DNA from: Dolichospermum sp. DET69
GTDB lineage: Bacteria > Cyanobacteriota > Cyanobacteriia > Cyanobacteriales > Nostocaceae
Direction: 5' to 3'
DNA: 64,000 nucleotides
Assembly: GCA_017355425.1 (NCBI GenBank)
Contig: CP070233.1
Span: 5,241,501 to 5,305,500 of the forward strand
Positions 1 through 9,221 of the stretch are shown piece after piece. Each line of letters begins with the position of its first letter. Position 1 is the stretch's first letter. The translations under genes and the position numbers were made by a program. The notes beneath the pieces were generated by a model, which was given only the letters and a program-made list of their open reading frames with translations, was not told the origin of the DNA and searched no databases.

Positions 1-278
1 GATTCTAGTTCATAGTGCTACAAGTGATGGGGAAGTAATTTTATTTACCTATTACCGCTGCAAAATGGATTAATAGTAACTTGAGCTAATATAATATAAA
101 CGTAATAAAAATTTAATAAAGCTACTAGCATGGCTGCAAATAAAGTAAAAAATAAATTTTTTGCAAGGTTTTTTAAAGGAAATGTGAAGGCTGTGCCTAT
201 GGAAGTAACAAAAACTACAAAACCTTGAGCATGAGATTGTTAATTTGAGATTCATCAACGCTAAGGGGTCTTACCACT
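1..278. other. Intergenic lead-in, no gene recognised
   Basis: I see no convincing coding region here. A 62-codon minus-strand reading frame exists, but it is rich in Phe, Ser and Cys, has no family resemblance and looks like a chance frame in AT-rich DNA. The segment ends at the GTG start of the response regulator gene and probably carries its promoter, but I cannot assign a defined promoter motif. Confidence 0.4.
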
Positions 279-1049
279 GTGGGTTCGGTTTGTATAGAAA
301 TTGTTGAGGGGAATCCCCATCTGAGGTCCTTGTTGGGTTGGCACTTGCAACAACTAGAATACCGAGTTCATCAAGCTGCCAGTATTTATCAAGCAAAAGA
401 AGTATTTTTGGGACATCAACCCACTCTAGTCATTCTAGATGCGGATTTATCAGATGGTGATGGTGTGGAGTTTTGTCGCTGGTTGCATCGTCAACAACAG
501 CCTCTAATTCTCATGTTATCTGCTCGAACTAATGAAGCTGATATTGTTGCGGGCTTAAAAGCGGGAGCAGATGACTATTTAAGCAAACCTTTTGGAATGC
601 AAGAATTTTTGGCTCGGGTTGAGGCAATTATTCGCCGTAACCGGACACCGACCGCACCGGCTCATTTAGATTATGGTAGTTTGCAAATTGATTTAGTCCA
701 GCGTCGTGTTCGTTTCCAAGGGGAGTTTATTGACTTAACACCCCAGGAATTCAGTTTATTGTATGTCTTGGCACAAGCTGGAGGAATGCCTTTAAGTAGA
801 TCGGAATTATTACGTCGTGCTTGGCCTGACGCTATTGATAACCCACGCACCATTGATACTCATGTTTTATCGCTGCGGAAGAAGGTGGAACTTGATCCGC
901 GTCAACCCAGCTTAATCCAAACTATTCGCAATGTTGGATACCGATTTAACATGGAAATTTTGAACACCAATATTCCGCAAACGCCAGCAAAATTACCAAG
1001 AGAGAGATTTACTAATCAGTTACCTGTATTGACTACTCAAAGTTCTTAG
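279..1049 (+). CDS. OmpR-family response regulator (receiver + winged helix)
   Basis: A 256-residue two-component response regulator with an N-terminal receiver (about residues 5-118) and a C-terminal OmpR/PhoB winged helix (about 128-225). Visible residues: the phospho-acceptor Asp54 in VILDAD, Ser81 in the conserved Ser/Thr position and Lys103 in LSKPF. The DNA-binding half carries the usual LTPQEFSLL and VGYRF motifs. It starts at GTG. One oddity: the acidic pocket that normally reads ED or DD near residue 10 is VEGNP here, so one Mg-coordinating acid is a glycine. No histidine kinase lies beside it, so the partner is unknown. The last 30 residues are a low-complexity tail. The family is certain; the regulon is not deducible. 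Confidence 0.9.
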   Translation: MGSVCIEIVEGNPHLRSLLGWHLQQLEYRVHQAASIYQAKEVFLGHQPTLVILDADLSDGDGVEFCRWLHRQQQPLILMLSARTNEADIVAGLKAGADDYLSKPFGMQEFLARVEAIIRRNRTPTAPAHLDYGSLQIDLVQRRVRFQGEFIDLTPQEFSLLYVLAQAGGMPLSRSELLRRAWPDAIDNPRTIDTHVLSLRKKVELDPRQPSLIQTIRNVGYRFNMEILNTNIPQTPAKLPRERFTNQLPVLTTQSS

Positions 1050-1102
1050 CCTCTTTCTGGCGATTTTAAACTGTTAGCAAGAGGTGCTTCTAAGGAGATT
1101 TA

Positions 1103-1846
1103 TTAAGTCCATTCTGCTACTGCTTGAGTTTCCGCTTGAGTTAAACTGGCTGCTAAGTTACCCCAATCTATTTCAGCGGCAGGTTGATTGATAACTAATT
1201 GACCTTGCTGAAGATGTAAGAGGTGAGTACAAAACTCTTGTGCTAGATCAATTTGACGATTTACCATCAAAATCGCCGAGGAAGGGGGTTGATTTAGGTT
1301 GGTGAGGATGTCCATTAAAGGACCAGATGTGGCATTGTCTAAGGCTGATGTAGGCTCATCTAAGAGTAAAATCTGGGGTTCGGTAACTAGGGCGCGAGCG
1401 ATCGCAATTAACTGTTTTTGTCCGCTGGAAAGTTGTACTTCAGTCCGTCCTAACCATTGTTCAGGAATTTGGAGTTGTTCTTGCCAATAACTGACTTTTT
1501 CCTGAATAATTGGCTGCGGTAGACCCCGGAGAATTAAAGGATAAGCTAAAGCCTGTGCAACTGTCATCCCCAATAGTTTAGATTCTTGTTGTACCAGCAT
1601 CACCTGTTGACGGAGTTGGATAACGGGAATTTGGCGATATTCCTGATTTTTCAGATAGATTTTTCCGCTGCTGGGTTCATTTAAGCGGTTAATGAGACGT
1701 AACAAAGAAGTTTTACCAGCACCAGATTCACCGACAATTACCAAGCGATCGCCAGGTGACACATTAAAGGAAATATCCTGTAGAATCGGGTATTGGTGTT
1801 GATGCTGTAACCGCCGATAAAAATTAACAGATTCTAGCCTGAGCAT
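1103..1846 (-). CDS. ABC transporter ATP-binding protein
   Basis: A soluble ABC ATPase subunit. Visible motifs: Walker A GESGAGKTS, Q-loop region VMLVQQES, signature LSSGQKQ, Walker B ILLLDEP and D-loop SALD. The start is placed at the ATG encoding MLRLESVNF; ten upstream in-frame codons (from 1876) look like leader DNA. The H-loop, normally VTHD, reads VNRQ, so the switch histidine appears to be an arginine. That is unusual for an active importer or exporter ATPase. The general shape resembles the FetA/YbbL group, but no permease gene follows, so the substrate cannot be named. It is convergent with the response regulator and divergent from the kinase gene. Confidence 0.85.
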   Translation of the reverse strand: MLRLESVNFYRRLQHQHQYPILQDISFNVSPGDRLVIVGESGAGKTSLLRLINRLNEPSSGKIYLKNQEYRQIPVIQLRQQVMLVQQESKLLGMTVAQALAYPLILRGLPQPIIQEKVSYWQEQLQIPEQWLGRTEVQLSSGQKQLIAIARALVTEPQILLLDEPTSALDNATSGPLMDILTNLNQPPSSAILMVNRQIDLAQEFCTHLLHLQQGQLVINQPAAEIDWGNLAASLTQAETQAVAEWT

Positions 1847-1924
1847 AGGGAATAAGTGATAATTAATAATTAACAAGTGCTATAACCCAATTAATTATCT
1901 GCTCATTTAAGACGAAAAAACCCT

Positions 1925-3469
1925 ATGTTAGCAGGAACAACTTTGCAGAATGGAAAATATACCATCCTCCAGGAAATAGGGCGGGGCGGATTTGGTGTTA
2001 CATTCAAAGCTATGCACCACTATTTAGGTCAAGAAGTGGTGATGAAAACAATGAATGAGAAATTGCGGAAACACCCCGATTTTTCCAAATTTCAGCGCCA
2101 ATTTCAAGATGAAGCTAGGAGATTGGCCGCTTGTGTTCATCCTCATATTGTCCGAGTCAGCGACTTTTTTGAGGAAGATACTTTATCTTATATGGTGATG
2201 GAATACGTCCGTGGAGACACTTTAGGTGCAGCATTTGTGTTACCAGGAATACCTCTAGCAGAAGCCACAGCTATTCATTATATCCGCCAAATAGGTGCAG
2301 CATTGCAGGTGGTACATAATAATGGTTTATTGCACCGAGATGTTAAACCAGATAATATTATTTTGCGTCAAGGAACGCAGGAAGTAGTGCTAATTGATTT
2401 TGGCATTGCTAGAGAATTTAATAATGGGGTAAAACAGACACATACAGGTTTGGTTAGTGAAGGATATGCACCCATTGAACAGTATTTAACTCAAGCGAAG
2501 CGCACAGCAGCTACTGATGTTTATGGTTTAGCCGCAACTTTATATGCACTGTTAACAGCACAAGTTCCCATTCCTGCATTATTACGTGACCGGGAACAAA
2601 TGCCCTCTCCTCGTGAACTACAACCCCATCTGAGTGGAGCTGTTAATCAAGCAGTTAATCGGGGAATGGCTGTAGAACCCCATTTTCGCCCTACTTCAGT
2701 AGCAGAATGGCTGCAACTACTACCAGGAAATGGGCTGAATGTCACATCACCAAGTTTACCTACCCAAGCAGTAGCTACTATTAATTTATCAGATTTAAAA
2801 TCAGAAGATTTACTTAAAAAAGCTCCTTCCCATCCTATTGCGACACCATTAAAAGTTGCAAATATAGGAAAAAAAGCAGGTGTATCTAAGGGAGTTATTA
2901 GCATTAGTATCGCCTTAGTTGCAGCTACAGCAGGTTTTAGTATGACGCGGATATTATCAAAACCTAATTTGCAATCATCACCTAAACCAGTTTTTGAACA
3001 ATCTACTTACGAGTCTAATCCACCCAAGCCTGTTATTGTCATACCACCAGCAGCTACAAATCAAAAAATTCAAAATTCCTCTTTGGGCGAATCTGCACCA
3101 GTACCTAGTGTGAGGAGAAAACGCAGAAATATTCGTGTTTCCCCAGAACCAATTCCTACTAGTAATTCTGAGGAAAAAGCACCTGAGAATAAGGACTCTC
3201 AACCCACACCAAAGCCAAAGACCACAATCAAGCAATCAACACCAGTTGTTACTTCTGCACCTTCCTTAATGGATACTTTGCGTGAGGCCAAAGAATCCCA
3301 GAAAGCTTCTCCTCCTTCGGAAAATACTGCACCAAAATCTCGTCCCGTAGTTACTCCACCCCAGGAATCTCAACCAGAAAATTCTTCTTCTGTGGTAGTT
3401 CCAACAGTAGAAACAAACCCCAATCAAGCGCCGGAAAGTCAGCAGCAAAAGGAAGAAAAGCCGCAATAA
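1925..3469 (+). CDS. Transmembrane serine/threonine protein kinase
   Basis: A 514-residue PknB-type Ser/Thr kinase. The kinase domain spans about residues 10-270: glycine loop [12 protein letters not shown]-anchoring Lys41, catalytic loop HRDVKPDN at 137-144, DFG at 158-160, and the activation-loop motif GYAPIEQY typical of cyanobacterial kinases. A single membrane helix (about 323-343) follows a Lys-rich juxtamembrane stretch. The C-terminal 170 residues are Pro/Ser/Lys/Glu rich without a recognisable sensor domain. The expected topology is kinase inside and tail outside. The substrate is unknown. All key catalytic residues are present, so it should be active. Confidence 0.92.
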   Translation: MLAGTTLQNGKYTILQEIGRGGFGVTFKAMHHYLGQEVVMKTMNEKLRKHPDFSKFQRQFQDEARRLAACVHPHIVRVSDFFEEDTLSYMVMEYVRGDTLGAAFVLPGIPLAEATAIHYIRQIGAALQVVHNNGLLHRDVKPDNIILRQGTQEVVLIDFGIAREFNNGVKQTHTGLVSEGYAPIEQYLTQAKRTAATDVYGLAATLYALLTAQVPIPALLRDREQMPSPRELQPHLSGAVNQAVNRGMAVEPHFRPTSVAEWLQLLPGNGLNVTSPSLPTQAVATINLSDLKSEDLLKKAPSHPIATPLKVANIGKKAGVSKGVISISIALVAATAGFSMTRILSKPNLQSSPKPVFEQSTYESNPPKPVIVIPPAATNQKIQNSSLGESAPVPSVRRKRRNIRVSPEPIPTSNSEEKAPENKDSQPTPKPKTTIKQSTPVVTSAPSLMDTLREAKESQKASPPSENTAPKSRPVVTPPQESQPENSSSVVVPTVETNPNQAPESQQQKEEKPQ

Positions 3470-3490
3470 TAATGGCAACAATAATGGCAA

Positions 3491-3575
3491 CGGAGAGGGG
3501 GGGATTTGAACCCCCGTTGGGTTTCCCCAAAACGCATTTCGAGTGCGTCACCATCAACCACTCGGACACCTCTCC
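3491..3575 (-). tRNA. tRNA-Ser (anticodon CGA)
   Basis: On the minus strand an 85-nt tRNA folds with a 7-bp acceptor stem (GGAGAGG with CCTCTCC), discriminator G, and an anticodon loop CTCGAAA giving CGA, which reads UCG serine codons. The long variable arm (about TTTTGGGGAAACCCAA) is diagnostic of a class II serine tRNA. The CCA end is not encoded. It lies about 20 bp downstream of the kinase gene on the opposite strand. Confidence 0.96.
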
Positions 3576-3698
3576 AAAAAAAAACTTGTGGCACTGGCCA
3601 TTCTAACATATAGGAGTCAGGAGTTCAAGGAGGAAGAAAGATTTAAATTCAATAGATTAATATCAAGTTAAGTAGGTAGGGACAATTAAATATAATAT

Positions 3699-3764
3699 GG
3701 GCAGGTAAGAAGCCCACCCCACAAGAAGCATGATATTTTTGTGGGGTGGGCTTCTAGTCTGCCC
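3699..3764. repeat. Palindromic dispersed repeat (gtggggtgggc family)
   Basis: Perfect 17-bp inverted arms (3708-3724 and 3739-3755) of the type AGAAGCCCACCCCACAA, wrapped in an outer gggcag/ctgccc pair. The same core, gtggggtgggcatcttgcccg, recurs in the window near 9341, 9380, 16302, 17570, 17841, 21590 and 58350 in both orientations. It is a small palindromic dispersed element with no coding capacity. Confidence 0.85.
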
Positions 3765-3800
3765 AAAGTCAACAATATTATTTTGATATTTATTTCAGCC

Positions 3801-3936
3801 TATTTTTGACACTCTCAGGTCTAAAGACACTGAGATTCTCCAGACAGAATTAGTTTAATCTAATTCTCGTTACGGTGGTCAAATATCGAAAGAGTGAGTT
3901 TACTTAAATTGAGTCTAAGTTTTCCCGTTACTTTTA
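3801..3936 (-). pseudogene. Solo 3' end of an IS200/IS605-type tnpB
   Basis: This 136-bp segment is nearly identical to 54931-55066, which is the last codons of the second tnpB in this window plus its downstream region. Read on the minus strand it encodes a tail like KLRLNLSKLTLS followed by a stop, then the hairpin at 3814-3834. The rest of the transposase gene is absent. It is a decayed solo right end, or a short element mobilised in trans. Confidence 0.8.
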
Positions 3937-3947
3937 TCGTTTCTAAT

Positions 3948-4132
3948 TGTCAACTTAAGCTCAAACCTTTGTCTTGCAAGGAACACAAGTTCAACTTGTT
4001 CCCATACTCTGTATGGGAATGAATTTTAGAAGGCTCTGCTTTCAATGAATAAAGAGGCACCAGCCTCTGTGATGGCATTCCCAGTCGGAGACTGGGAACG
4101 AGATATGGTAAGAGTTTGAGCTTAAGTTGACA
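3948..4132. mobile_element. MITE with 19-bp perfect terminal inverted repeats
   Basis: The ends at 3948-3966 and 4114-4132 are perfect 19-bp inverted repeats (TGTCAACTTAAGCTCAAAC). The interior holds several smaller palindromes, including ATTCCCAGTC/GACTGGGAA. There is no coding potential. Elements near 11420-11720 and at 34919-35152 share the terminal core TGTCAACTTAA or a close variant, so this is a family. Confidence 0.8.
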
Positions 4133-4267
4133 CCAATGGCTGAATGTGGGTTGTATTATTAGCAGGCAAGAATGCCTGCACCACAAGAGAATTTGGGATA
4201 TTTTTTTATTTGGAAGTCTCGATAGTATTTTTTTAGGTAAGTAGCATAAATTATTGAATTTTGAGAA

Positions 4268-4300
4268 GGTGCGTTACAAGTTGTACCGCACCCTTTTTGT
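4268..4300 (+). terminator. Putative hairpin terminator
   Basis: GGTGCGTTAC and GTACCGCACC form a stem, followed on the plus strand by CTTTTTGT. It sits immediately beyond the stop codon of the minus-strand gene at 4302. The T-run is on the plus side only, so it may instead be a dispersed palindrome. Confidence 0.4.
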
Positions 4301-4301
4301 C

Positions 4302-5270
4302 TCATTTCTGGGCGATCATATTCATATCCCAAGTATACAAACCAATTTGGTGAGGAACTCTCACAAATCGGCCTGTACGATGCCCCCTAGATAGTTCATT
4401 GAGAACCTTATTTTTGACCTCTCTGACTTCCTCTGCATCTAGATGTCCATAAATACCATTAACTATCTCATTCACATTGAAAATTCGTCCCGCATTTTGT
4501 TCTAGAAACAAGGTCAGAGCATCAATTAAAAATTGACCATCAAATTGTGCCAACATGGGAACTACTTTCATCTGGGGTTTGACGAAATGTTTGTTGGTTT
4601 TGCTGGATTTAATGCTCCTAGATATTCCCTTACCCTGAATTGGTCCTAGTGCATTTAAATCTAAGGTATAACAACCAGGTTCATTAGGAATCGCTGACCA
4701 ATAACCACTTTCTCTCCCCTGAGTTAGAGATGATTGGACTCTACCTTTGACAACTTTAAAAATAGTAGACTCTAAATCACCATAGAGCGATCGCACAACA
4801 AAATCTATGTGACAGACAGTCCCCACATATTCATGCAATAGCTTTTTCAGTGCTTCCATGCGAGTCATATTTTCATAGTGAGCAAGCATGGGAATTTCTT
4901 CCCCTTTACCGAGATAGTGACGACGCTGGAAGGAAAAATTTCCTGAGTCTCTAACTTCATTAAAGGAATGATCTACTTTGAAAGAGTCTAATTTAGGAAT
5001 TTCTGACTCTATAGAATCCAAATATTCCAGATGAGAACCGTGATTAGGAGACAACAACAACAGTGAATCTTCTTCAACTGGCTCAACTTGGTTGTTGTCA
5101 TCACTATAAGACCAAGTAGACAACAAAGATTCTACATTATCTAATTGCGATCGCGCCTCTATAAATAGACGTTGGTACTTTTGTGCGAGACTCCCATAGT
5201 AATCTCGCAATTCCAACAATGGCGTAATAAATACATCGGGTGGAGCTTGTAATTGTCCTGGAGAATTCAT
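4302..5270 (-). CDS. Conserved hypothetical with two repeated C-terminal domains
   Basis: I do not recognise this 322-residue protein. Its C-terminal two thirds contain an internal duplication. One unit starts at PMLAHYENM and ends in GCYTLDLN; the second starts at PMLAQFDGQ and ends in GLYTWDMN. Between these landmarks both units have an amphipathic helical pattern followed by short beta-like segments, which could be a winged-helix-like fold (inference). The N-terminal third has a predicted helical stretch followed by an acidic linker. It lies 11 bp downstream of a zinc-ribbon gene on the same strand, so the two are probably one operon. A nucleic-acid-related role is possible but unproven. 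Confidence 0.7.
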   Translation of the reverse strand: MNSPGQLQAPPDVFITPLLELRDYYGSLAQKYQRLFIEARSQLDNVESLLSTWSYSDDNNQVEPVEEDSLLLLSPNHGSHLEYLDSIESEIPKLDSFKVDHSFNEVRDSGNFSFQRRHYLGKGEEIPMLAHYENMTRMEALKKLLHEYVGTVCHIDFVVRSLYGDLESTIFKVVKGRVQSSLTQGRESGYWSAIPNEPGCYTLDLNALGPIQGKGISRSIKSSKTNKHFVKPQMKVVPMLAQFDGQFLIDALTLFLEQNAGRIFNVNEIVNGIYGHLDAEEVREVKNKVLNELSRGHRTGRFVRVPHQIGLYTWDMNMIAQK

Positions 5271-5280
5271 AGGGATTCAC

Positions 5281-5526
5281 TCAACCTAAATCTATATTGC
5301 TGGTATAAGTCATGGCTCTAGGCTTGCTTGGTGTAGATACCTGGAGTGATTTTTTAGGAGGTTGGGGAGGACGACAACTTTCACAGTATAAAGGACGAGT
5401 TCCAAAAGTTTCCCGCTTTGTAGCCTGATTACATTCCTTACAAACAAAGTTGAAAACTCGCGTGTGAATCTGCCTTTTGTGCGCTCGGACAGTATATTCT
5501 CTAACATCAATTACTTTGGTTGCCAT
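5281..5526 (-). CDS. Small zinc-ribbon protein
   Basis: An 81-residue protein with paired CKEC and CESC motifs about 20 residues apart, the pattern of a structural zinc ribbon. The N-terminal half is basic ([10 protein letters not shown]) and the C-terminus is Pro/Ser rich. It is the first gene of a likely two-gene operon with the two-repeat protein at 4302-5270. A second overlapping minus frame (5310-5510) is a shadow. It may bind nucleic acid or act as a protein adaptor; nothing more specific is visible. Confidence 0.7.
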   Translation of the reverse strand: MATKVIDVREYTVRAHKRQIHTRVFNFVCKECNQATKRETFGTRPLYCESCRPPQPPKKSLQVSTPSKPRAMTYTSNIDLG

Positions 5527-6126
5527 AATTAATAATTGCTAATCTCAATCCTCTTTATATAGCTATTCAAGCAAATGAAACTGTATCAGTGTGTGTTTTT
5601 AGAGAAGTTTTCCAATTTTTGGGAAAGTCCTATCTAAGTCAGGGATACAAACTGCTATTTCCGATATATTAACAGTGAATGAGATATATTTGCTCATCTC
5701 TTACATAAAAGCATGAAAAGGAATATAGGCTAAATTTGTTGCACTCATAACTCTTAAATACAAGAATGTCTTTTAGCATCTATCTTGAGAATTAACTATA
5801 TAAACCATATTCCGCACTTCATTTTGTAATATGCGAATGTTTCCTTAATTTTATTTTTTATTGTCATTAAAAATACATAGTTTATCAAATATTTCCAGTT
5901 TTAATACGTAAGCCTTTGACCCTTATTAAGAATAATTCTTGAAAAGTCTCATACTATATTATGAAGTGCGGAATGTCGGATATAATTGGAAACATATTTT
6001 TAGGCCCATTTTAAACTCAGGGTAATTGATAGTGAGTTATTCTCTGCTCTAATCAGCACAAAAAAATGAAGGATGAAATGATTGTAAAATCCTTCATCCT
6101 TCCCAATTTAGTCTCCAAAAAGGCCA
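5527..6126. other. 600-bp gene-free interval
   Basis: No credible coding region. It separates the zinc-ribbon gene (which starts leftward) from the 3' end of hsp20. Its one clear structure is the inverted-repeat element at 5809-5974. The rest is AT-rich with no motif I can assign. Confidence 0.6.
5809..5974. mobile_element. MITE with ATTCCGCACTTCAT ends
   Basis: Perfect 14-bp terminal inverted repeats at 5809-5822 and 5961-5974 enclose 138 bp of non-coding AT-rich DNA. The same terminal motif (ATTCCGCACTTCATTGTG) occurs twice at 37301-37365 just upstream of the IS1634-like pseudogene, and a partial copy is at about 23459. This suggests the MITE uses the ends of that IS family. Confidence 0.7.
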
Positions 6127-6594
6127 TTAACCAAGACGAACCTTCACAGCTTTGTGTTTTTCCGACTCAGCTTTAGGAATAGTCAGATGGAGAATTCCAT
6201 TCTTATATTCGGCCTCTACTTTTTCATTATCGACAACAGCAGGCAAGGTAATTAACCGTTGGAACTTGCCATAACGAAACTCAGAGCGAGTCATACCCTC
6301 GGCTTCCGTTGTCGTTTCCGATTTGCGCTCACCGCTAATAGAAACCGATTCGGGAGTGACTTCGACATCAAGATCCTTTGCGTCCAAGCCTGGTATTTCT
6401 ACCCTCAACTGCAAATCACTATCAGTTTCTACAATTTCAGCAGGAGGAATGAAAGTTAATCCTATTTTCTCACTGGCATCAGGTGGTAATAATTGTTCAA
6501 ACAACCGATCCATTTGTTGCCGGATAATACCCATTTCAGGGAATGGTTCCCAGCGTTCTATTTCCCGTAAAGGGTTCCAACGGACAAGTGTCAT
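6127..6594 (-). CDS. hspA: Hsp20-family small heat-shock protein
   Basis: A 155-residue alpha-crystallin-domain chaperone that holds unfolding proteins. The N-terminus (MTLVRWNPLREIERW) matches the cyanobacterial Hsp17 type. The alpha-crystallin domain covers about residues 45-145 with VEIPGLDAKDLDV, ISGERKSE and the GILHLTIPK motif. The tail lacks a strict IXI motif. I chose the second ATG (6594) because GAGGAG is correctly spaced six bases upstream of it; the ATG at 6600 abuts the Shine-Dalgarno sequence. It is transcribed alone. No clear CIRCE element was seen upstream. Confidence 0.93.
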   Translation of the reverse strand: MTLVRWNPLREIERWEPFPEMGIIRQQMDRLFEQLLPPDASEKIGLTFIPPAEIVETDSDLQLRVEIPGLDAKDLDVEVTPESVSISGERKSETTTEAEGMTRSEFRYGKFQRLITLPAVVDNEKVEAEYKNGILHLTIPKAESEKHKAVKVRLG

Positions 6595-6882
6595 AACCAT
6601 CTCCTCAAAAATCTATAATTTGATTTTCTGATTCGGCAAGACTAAATCTTCAGCTTCTGATCTGGTAAACAATAATACTACTAACAAAACTTCTAACTTT
6701 TAACTTCTTGAAGCCTAATCTCTTGCTTCCTAATTAAATGGTAGCACTAAACAATTAATTGATTACAGTTCGGTTTTATAGATATAATTGTCGTAATAAC
6801 CGTATTATTTAGCTAATAATTCCATGTTTATATTTTAGAATGAAAATGGGGGTGTTACTACTATTTTTTAGACAAAATTATC

Positions 6883-7641
6883 TTAAATATGGAACTGTAA
6901 AGATTGAATTATACTATTAAGTAAAATGCTTTTATCTGTATTGATGAAAAAATGATCTCCATCTATCTGATGTAAACAAAAAGAGGCAAGAGTTTGCTCT
7001 TTCCATCCAAAAAGAGCAGTATAACTAACTGTTGGGTCTTGTAAACCACCAAAGGCAGTAATAGGAGAATCTAGCGGAGGTTGAGGAGTATACACATAGG
7101 ATTCTAAAACTTTAAAATCAGCGCGGATAATCGGCAAAAACATCTGCATCAATTCGGCATTTTTCAGCACTGCGCTCGAAATTCCATTAAACTGGGATAT
7201 TGCAGTTAAAAAATCCGGATCTGGTAATTGAGAAATTGGCGGTTTTTCAGCAGTAAACTGTGGTGCTTGACGGGCGGCAATAATAAGATGTAAAGGGTGA
7301 AAATTATATTCAGAACGCAGTAGCTTAGTTAACTCAAAACTAATTAATGAACCCATACTATAACCGAAAAAAGCAAAAGGTTTATCTAGATAGGGGATGA
7401 TATTGATAGCTATTGCTCTAACTAAAGGTTGAATTTCTGTGTATGCAGGTGATTTGATTTGTCTTCCTCTACCGGGAATTTCGATAGGACATAATTCCAT
7501 AGTTTTGGGTAAATAATTAGCCCAAGTCCGAAAAACTGTGGCACTACCACCAGCATAAGCAAAACAAAATAGGCGTAATTTGGCTTGAGGATTGGGTTGA
7601 GGGCAAGTTACCCAAAGGGTGAAGGTAGTTTTGATTGTCAT
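6883..7641 (-). CDS. Type II thioesterase (GrsT/RifR family)
   Basis: An alpha/beta-hydrolase of the kind that releases mis-primed acyl groups from carrier domains of non-ribosomal peptide or polyketide synthases. In a 252-residue chain the triad is visible: Ser in GYSMGS (about residue 95), Asp in GLQDPTVS (about 202) and His in DGDHFF (about 230). The N-terminal LFCFAYAGGSA motif is typical. The ATG at 7641 is preferred over GTG at 7644. No NRPS or PKS gene is in the window, so the partner assembly line must be elsewhere. It is divergent from the carotenoid oxygenase. Confidence 0.9.
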   Translation of the reverse strand: MTIKTTFTLWVTCPQPNPQAKLRLFCFAYAGGSATVFRTWANYLPKTMELCPIEIPGRGRQIKSPAYTEIQPLVRAIAINIIPYLDKPFAFFGYSMGSLISFELTKLLRSEYNFHPLHLIIAARQAPQFTAEKPPISQLPDPDFLTAISQFNGISSAVLKNAELMQMFLPIIRADFKVLESYVYTPQPPLDSPITAFGGLQDPTVSYTALFGWKEQTLASFCLHQIDGDHFFINTDKSILLNSIIQSLQFHI

Positions 7642-7772
7642 CACGTAAAATAGGAGAAAATGATATAATTTAACAGGATTTTTGAGATATATTCATTTAA
7701 TCAGCATCAAATAAATAAATAATTCTCACTCGATGAAAATTTACTCTTTTAATTACTGACTCAATTGGCAAT

Positions 7773-9221
7773 ATGCAAGCAACTGATAAAAAGTCACATA
7801 AAAAAGCATGGGCTGGGGCAATATCTCAACCTGCAACAGAATTTGCTGCTACTCAATTACCCATTCTCGCTGGCAGAATCCCCGATGGTTTACGGGGTAC
7901 ACTGTACCGCAATGGACCAGCACGACTAGAACGGAATGGTATGAGGGTGGGACATTGGTTTGATGGAGATGGGGCAATTCTCGCGGTTAATTTCACCAAT
8001 GTAGAACCAGTTGGAGTTTATCGCTATGTGCAAACAACTGGTTATCAAGAAGAAACTACTGCGGGTAAATTGCTTTATGGTAATTATGGCATGACTGCAC
8101 CAGGAATTATTTGGAATCAATGGATAAAACCCGTAAAAAATGCAGCTAATACTTCCGTTTTAGCGTTACCTGATAAACTTCTCGCATTGTGGGAAGGTGG
8201 TAAACCTCATGCTTTAGATTTGCAAACTTTAGAAAGTTGTGGTGAAGATGATTTAGGATATTTAACTAAAGGATTAAGCTATTCTGCACATTGTAAACAG
8301 GATGGAAATACAGGGGAAATTTTTAATTTTGGTGTGACTCCTGCCTTAAATGCCATACTTAATATTTATAAAAGTGACTCCACTGGCAAAATTATCAAAA
8401 CAGCAACACATCAATTGAAAGGAGTACCAATAATACATGATTTTGTTTTAGCGGGACAGTATTTAATTTTTTTTATCAGCCCAGTCCGGTTAAATCTTTG
8501 GCCTGTTTTGCTAGGAACAAGTAATTATAGTGACTCTCTAGAATGGCTTCCCAAATTAGGAACTCAGATCATAGTCTTTAACAGAGAAAGTTTATCTTTA
8601 GTTAGTCAGGGAGAAACTGAATCTTGGTTTCAATGGCATTTTGCTAATGGTTATGTAGATGCTACTGGTGCAGTAATTGTAGATATTGCCCGTTATGAAG
8701 ATTTTCAAACTAATCAATATTTACGAGAGGTAGCTACAGGGGAAACTCACACAATTGCTAAGAGTACATTTTCCCAAGTGCAACTTAATCCTCTCACGGG
8801 AAAAGTAATTAAAATTGAACAACTTTCGGATAAACATTGTGAGTTTCCTAGTGTTCCTCAACAAAATGTAGGTCAATTTTCTCGCTATACCTATATGTCT
8901 GGATTTCAACCAGGAACAGATATGGCTAAGGAGATTGTCAATACTATTGCTTGTTTTGATCATCAAACTGGAAATTTAATAGCAGCGAATATAGGAGAAA
9001 ATCGCTATCCTTCTGAACCTATTTATGTGCAAGATTCGCAAAAATCTGATCAAGGTTGGTTGTTAACAGTGATTTATGACGGTAATACTCACAGTAGCGA
9101 AGTTTGGGTATTTGCCAGCGACGCGCTAAATCAAGAACCTGTTTGTAAATTGGGATTACCCAGCGTTATTCCTCATAGTTTTCATGGTACATGGAAACCT
9201 GCTAATACACCAGGCGACTAG
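7773..9221 (+). CDS. Carotenoid cleavage oxygenase
   Basis: A 482-residue member of the RPE65/carotenoid oxygenase family, non-heme iron enzymes that cleave carotenoids or apocarotenoids. Four iron-ligand histidines are in place: His173 (SYSAH), His222 (PIIHDF), His289 (FQWHFAN) and His471 (HSFHGTW). The N-terminal RNGPAR and HWFDGDGA motifs are conserved. Length is normal and no signal peptide is seen. The substrate (full-length carotenoid or apocarotenal) cannot be judged from sequence alone. A block of dispersed repeats follows. Confidence 0.92.
   Translation: MQATDKKSHKKAWAGAISQPATEFAATQLPILAGRIPDGLRGTLYRNGPARLERNGMRVGHWFDGDGAILAVNFTNVEPVGVYRYVQTTGYQEETTAGKLLYGNYGMTAPGIIWNQWIKPVKNAANTSVLALPDKLLALWEGGKPHALDLQTLESCGEDDLGYLTKGLSYSAHCKQDGNTGEIFNFGVTPALNAILNIYKSDSTGKIIKTATHQLKGVPIIHDFVLAGQYLIFFISPVRLNLWPVLLGTSNYSDSLEWLPKLGTQIIVFNRESLSLVSQGETESWFQWHFANGYVDATGAVIVDIARYEDFQTNQYLREVATGETHTIAKSTFSQVQLNPLTGKVIKIEQLSDKHCEFPSVPQQNVGQFSRYTYMSGFQPGTDMAKEIVNTIACFDHQTGNLIAANIGENRYPSEPIYVQDSQKSDQGWLLTVIYDGNTHSSEVWVFASDALNQEPVCKLGLPSVIPHSFHGTWKPANTPGD

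Noticed and set aside
70-258. 62-codon minus-strand frame
   Set aside because: Phe/Ser/Cys-rich chance frame in AT-rich DNA with no homology signal or ribosome site.
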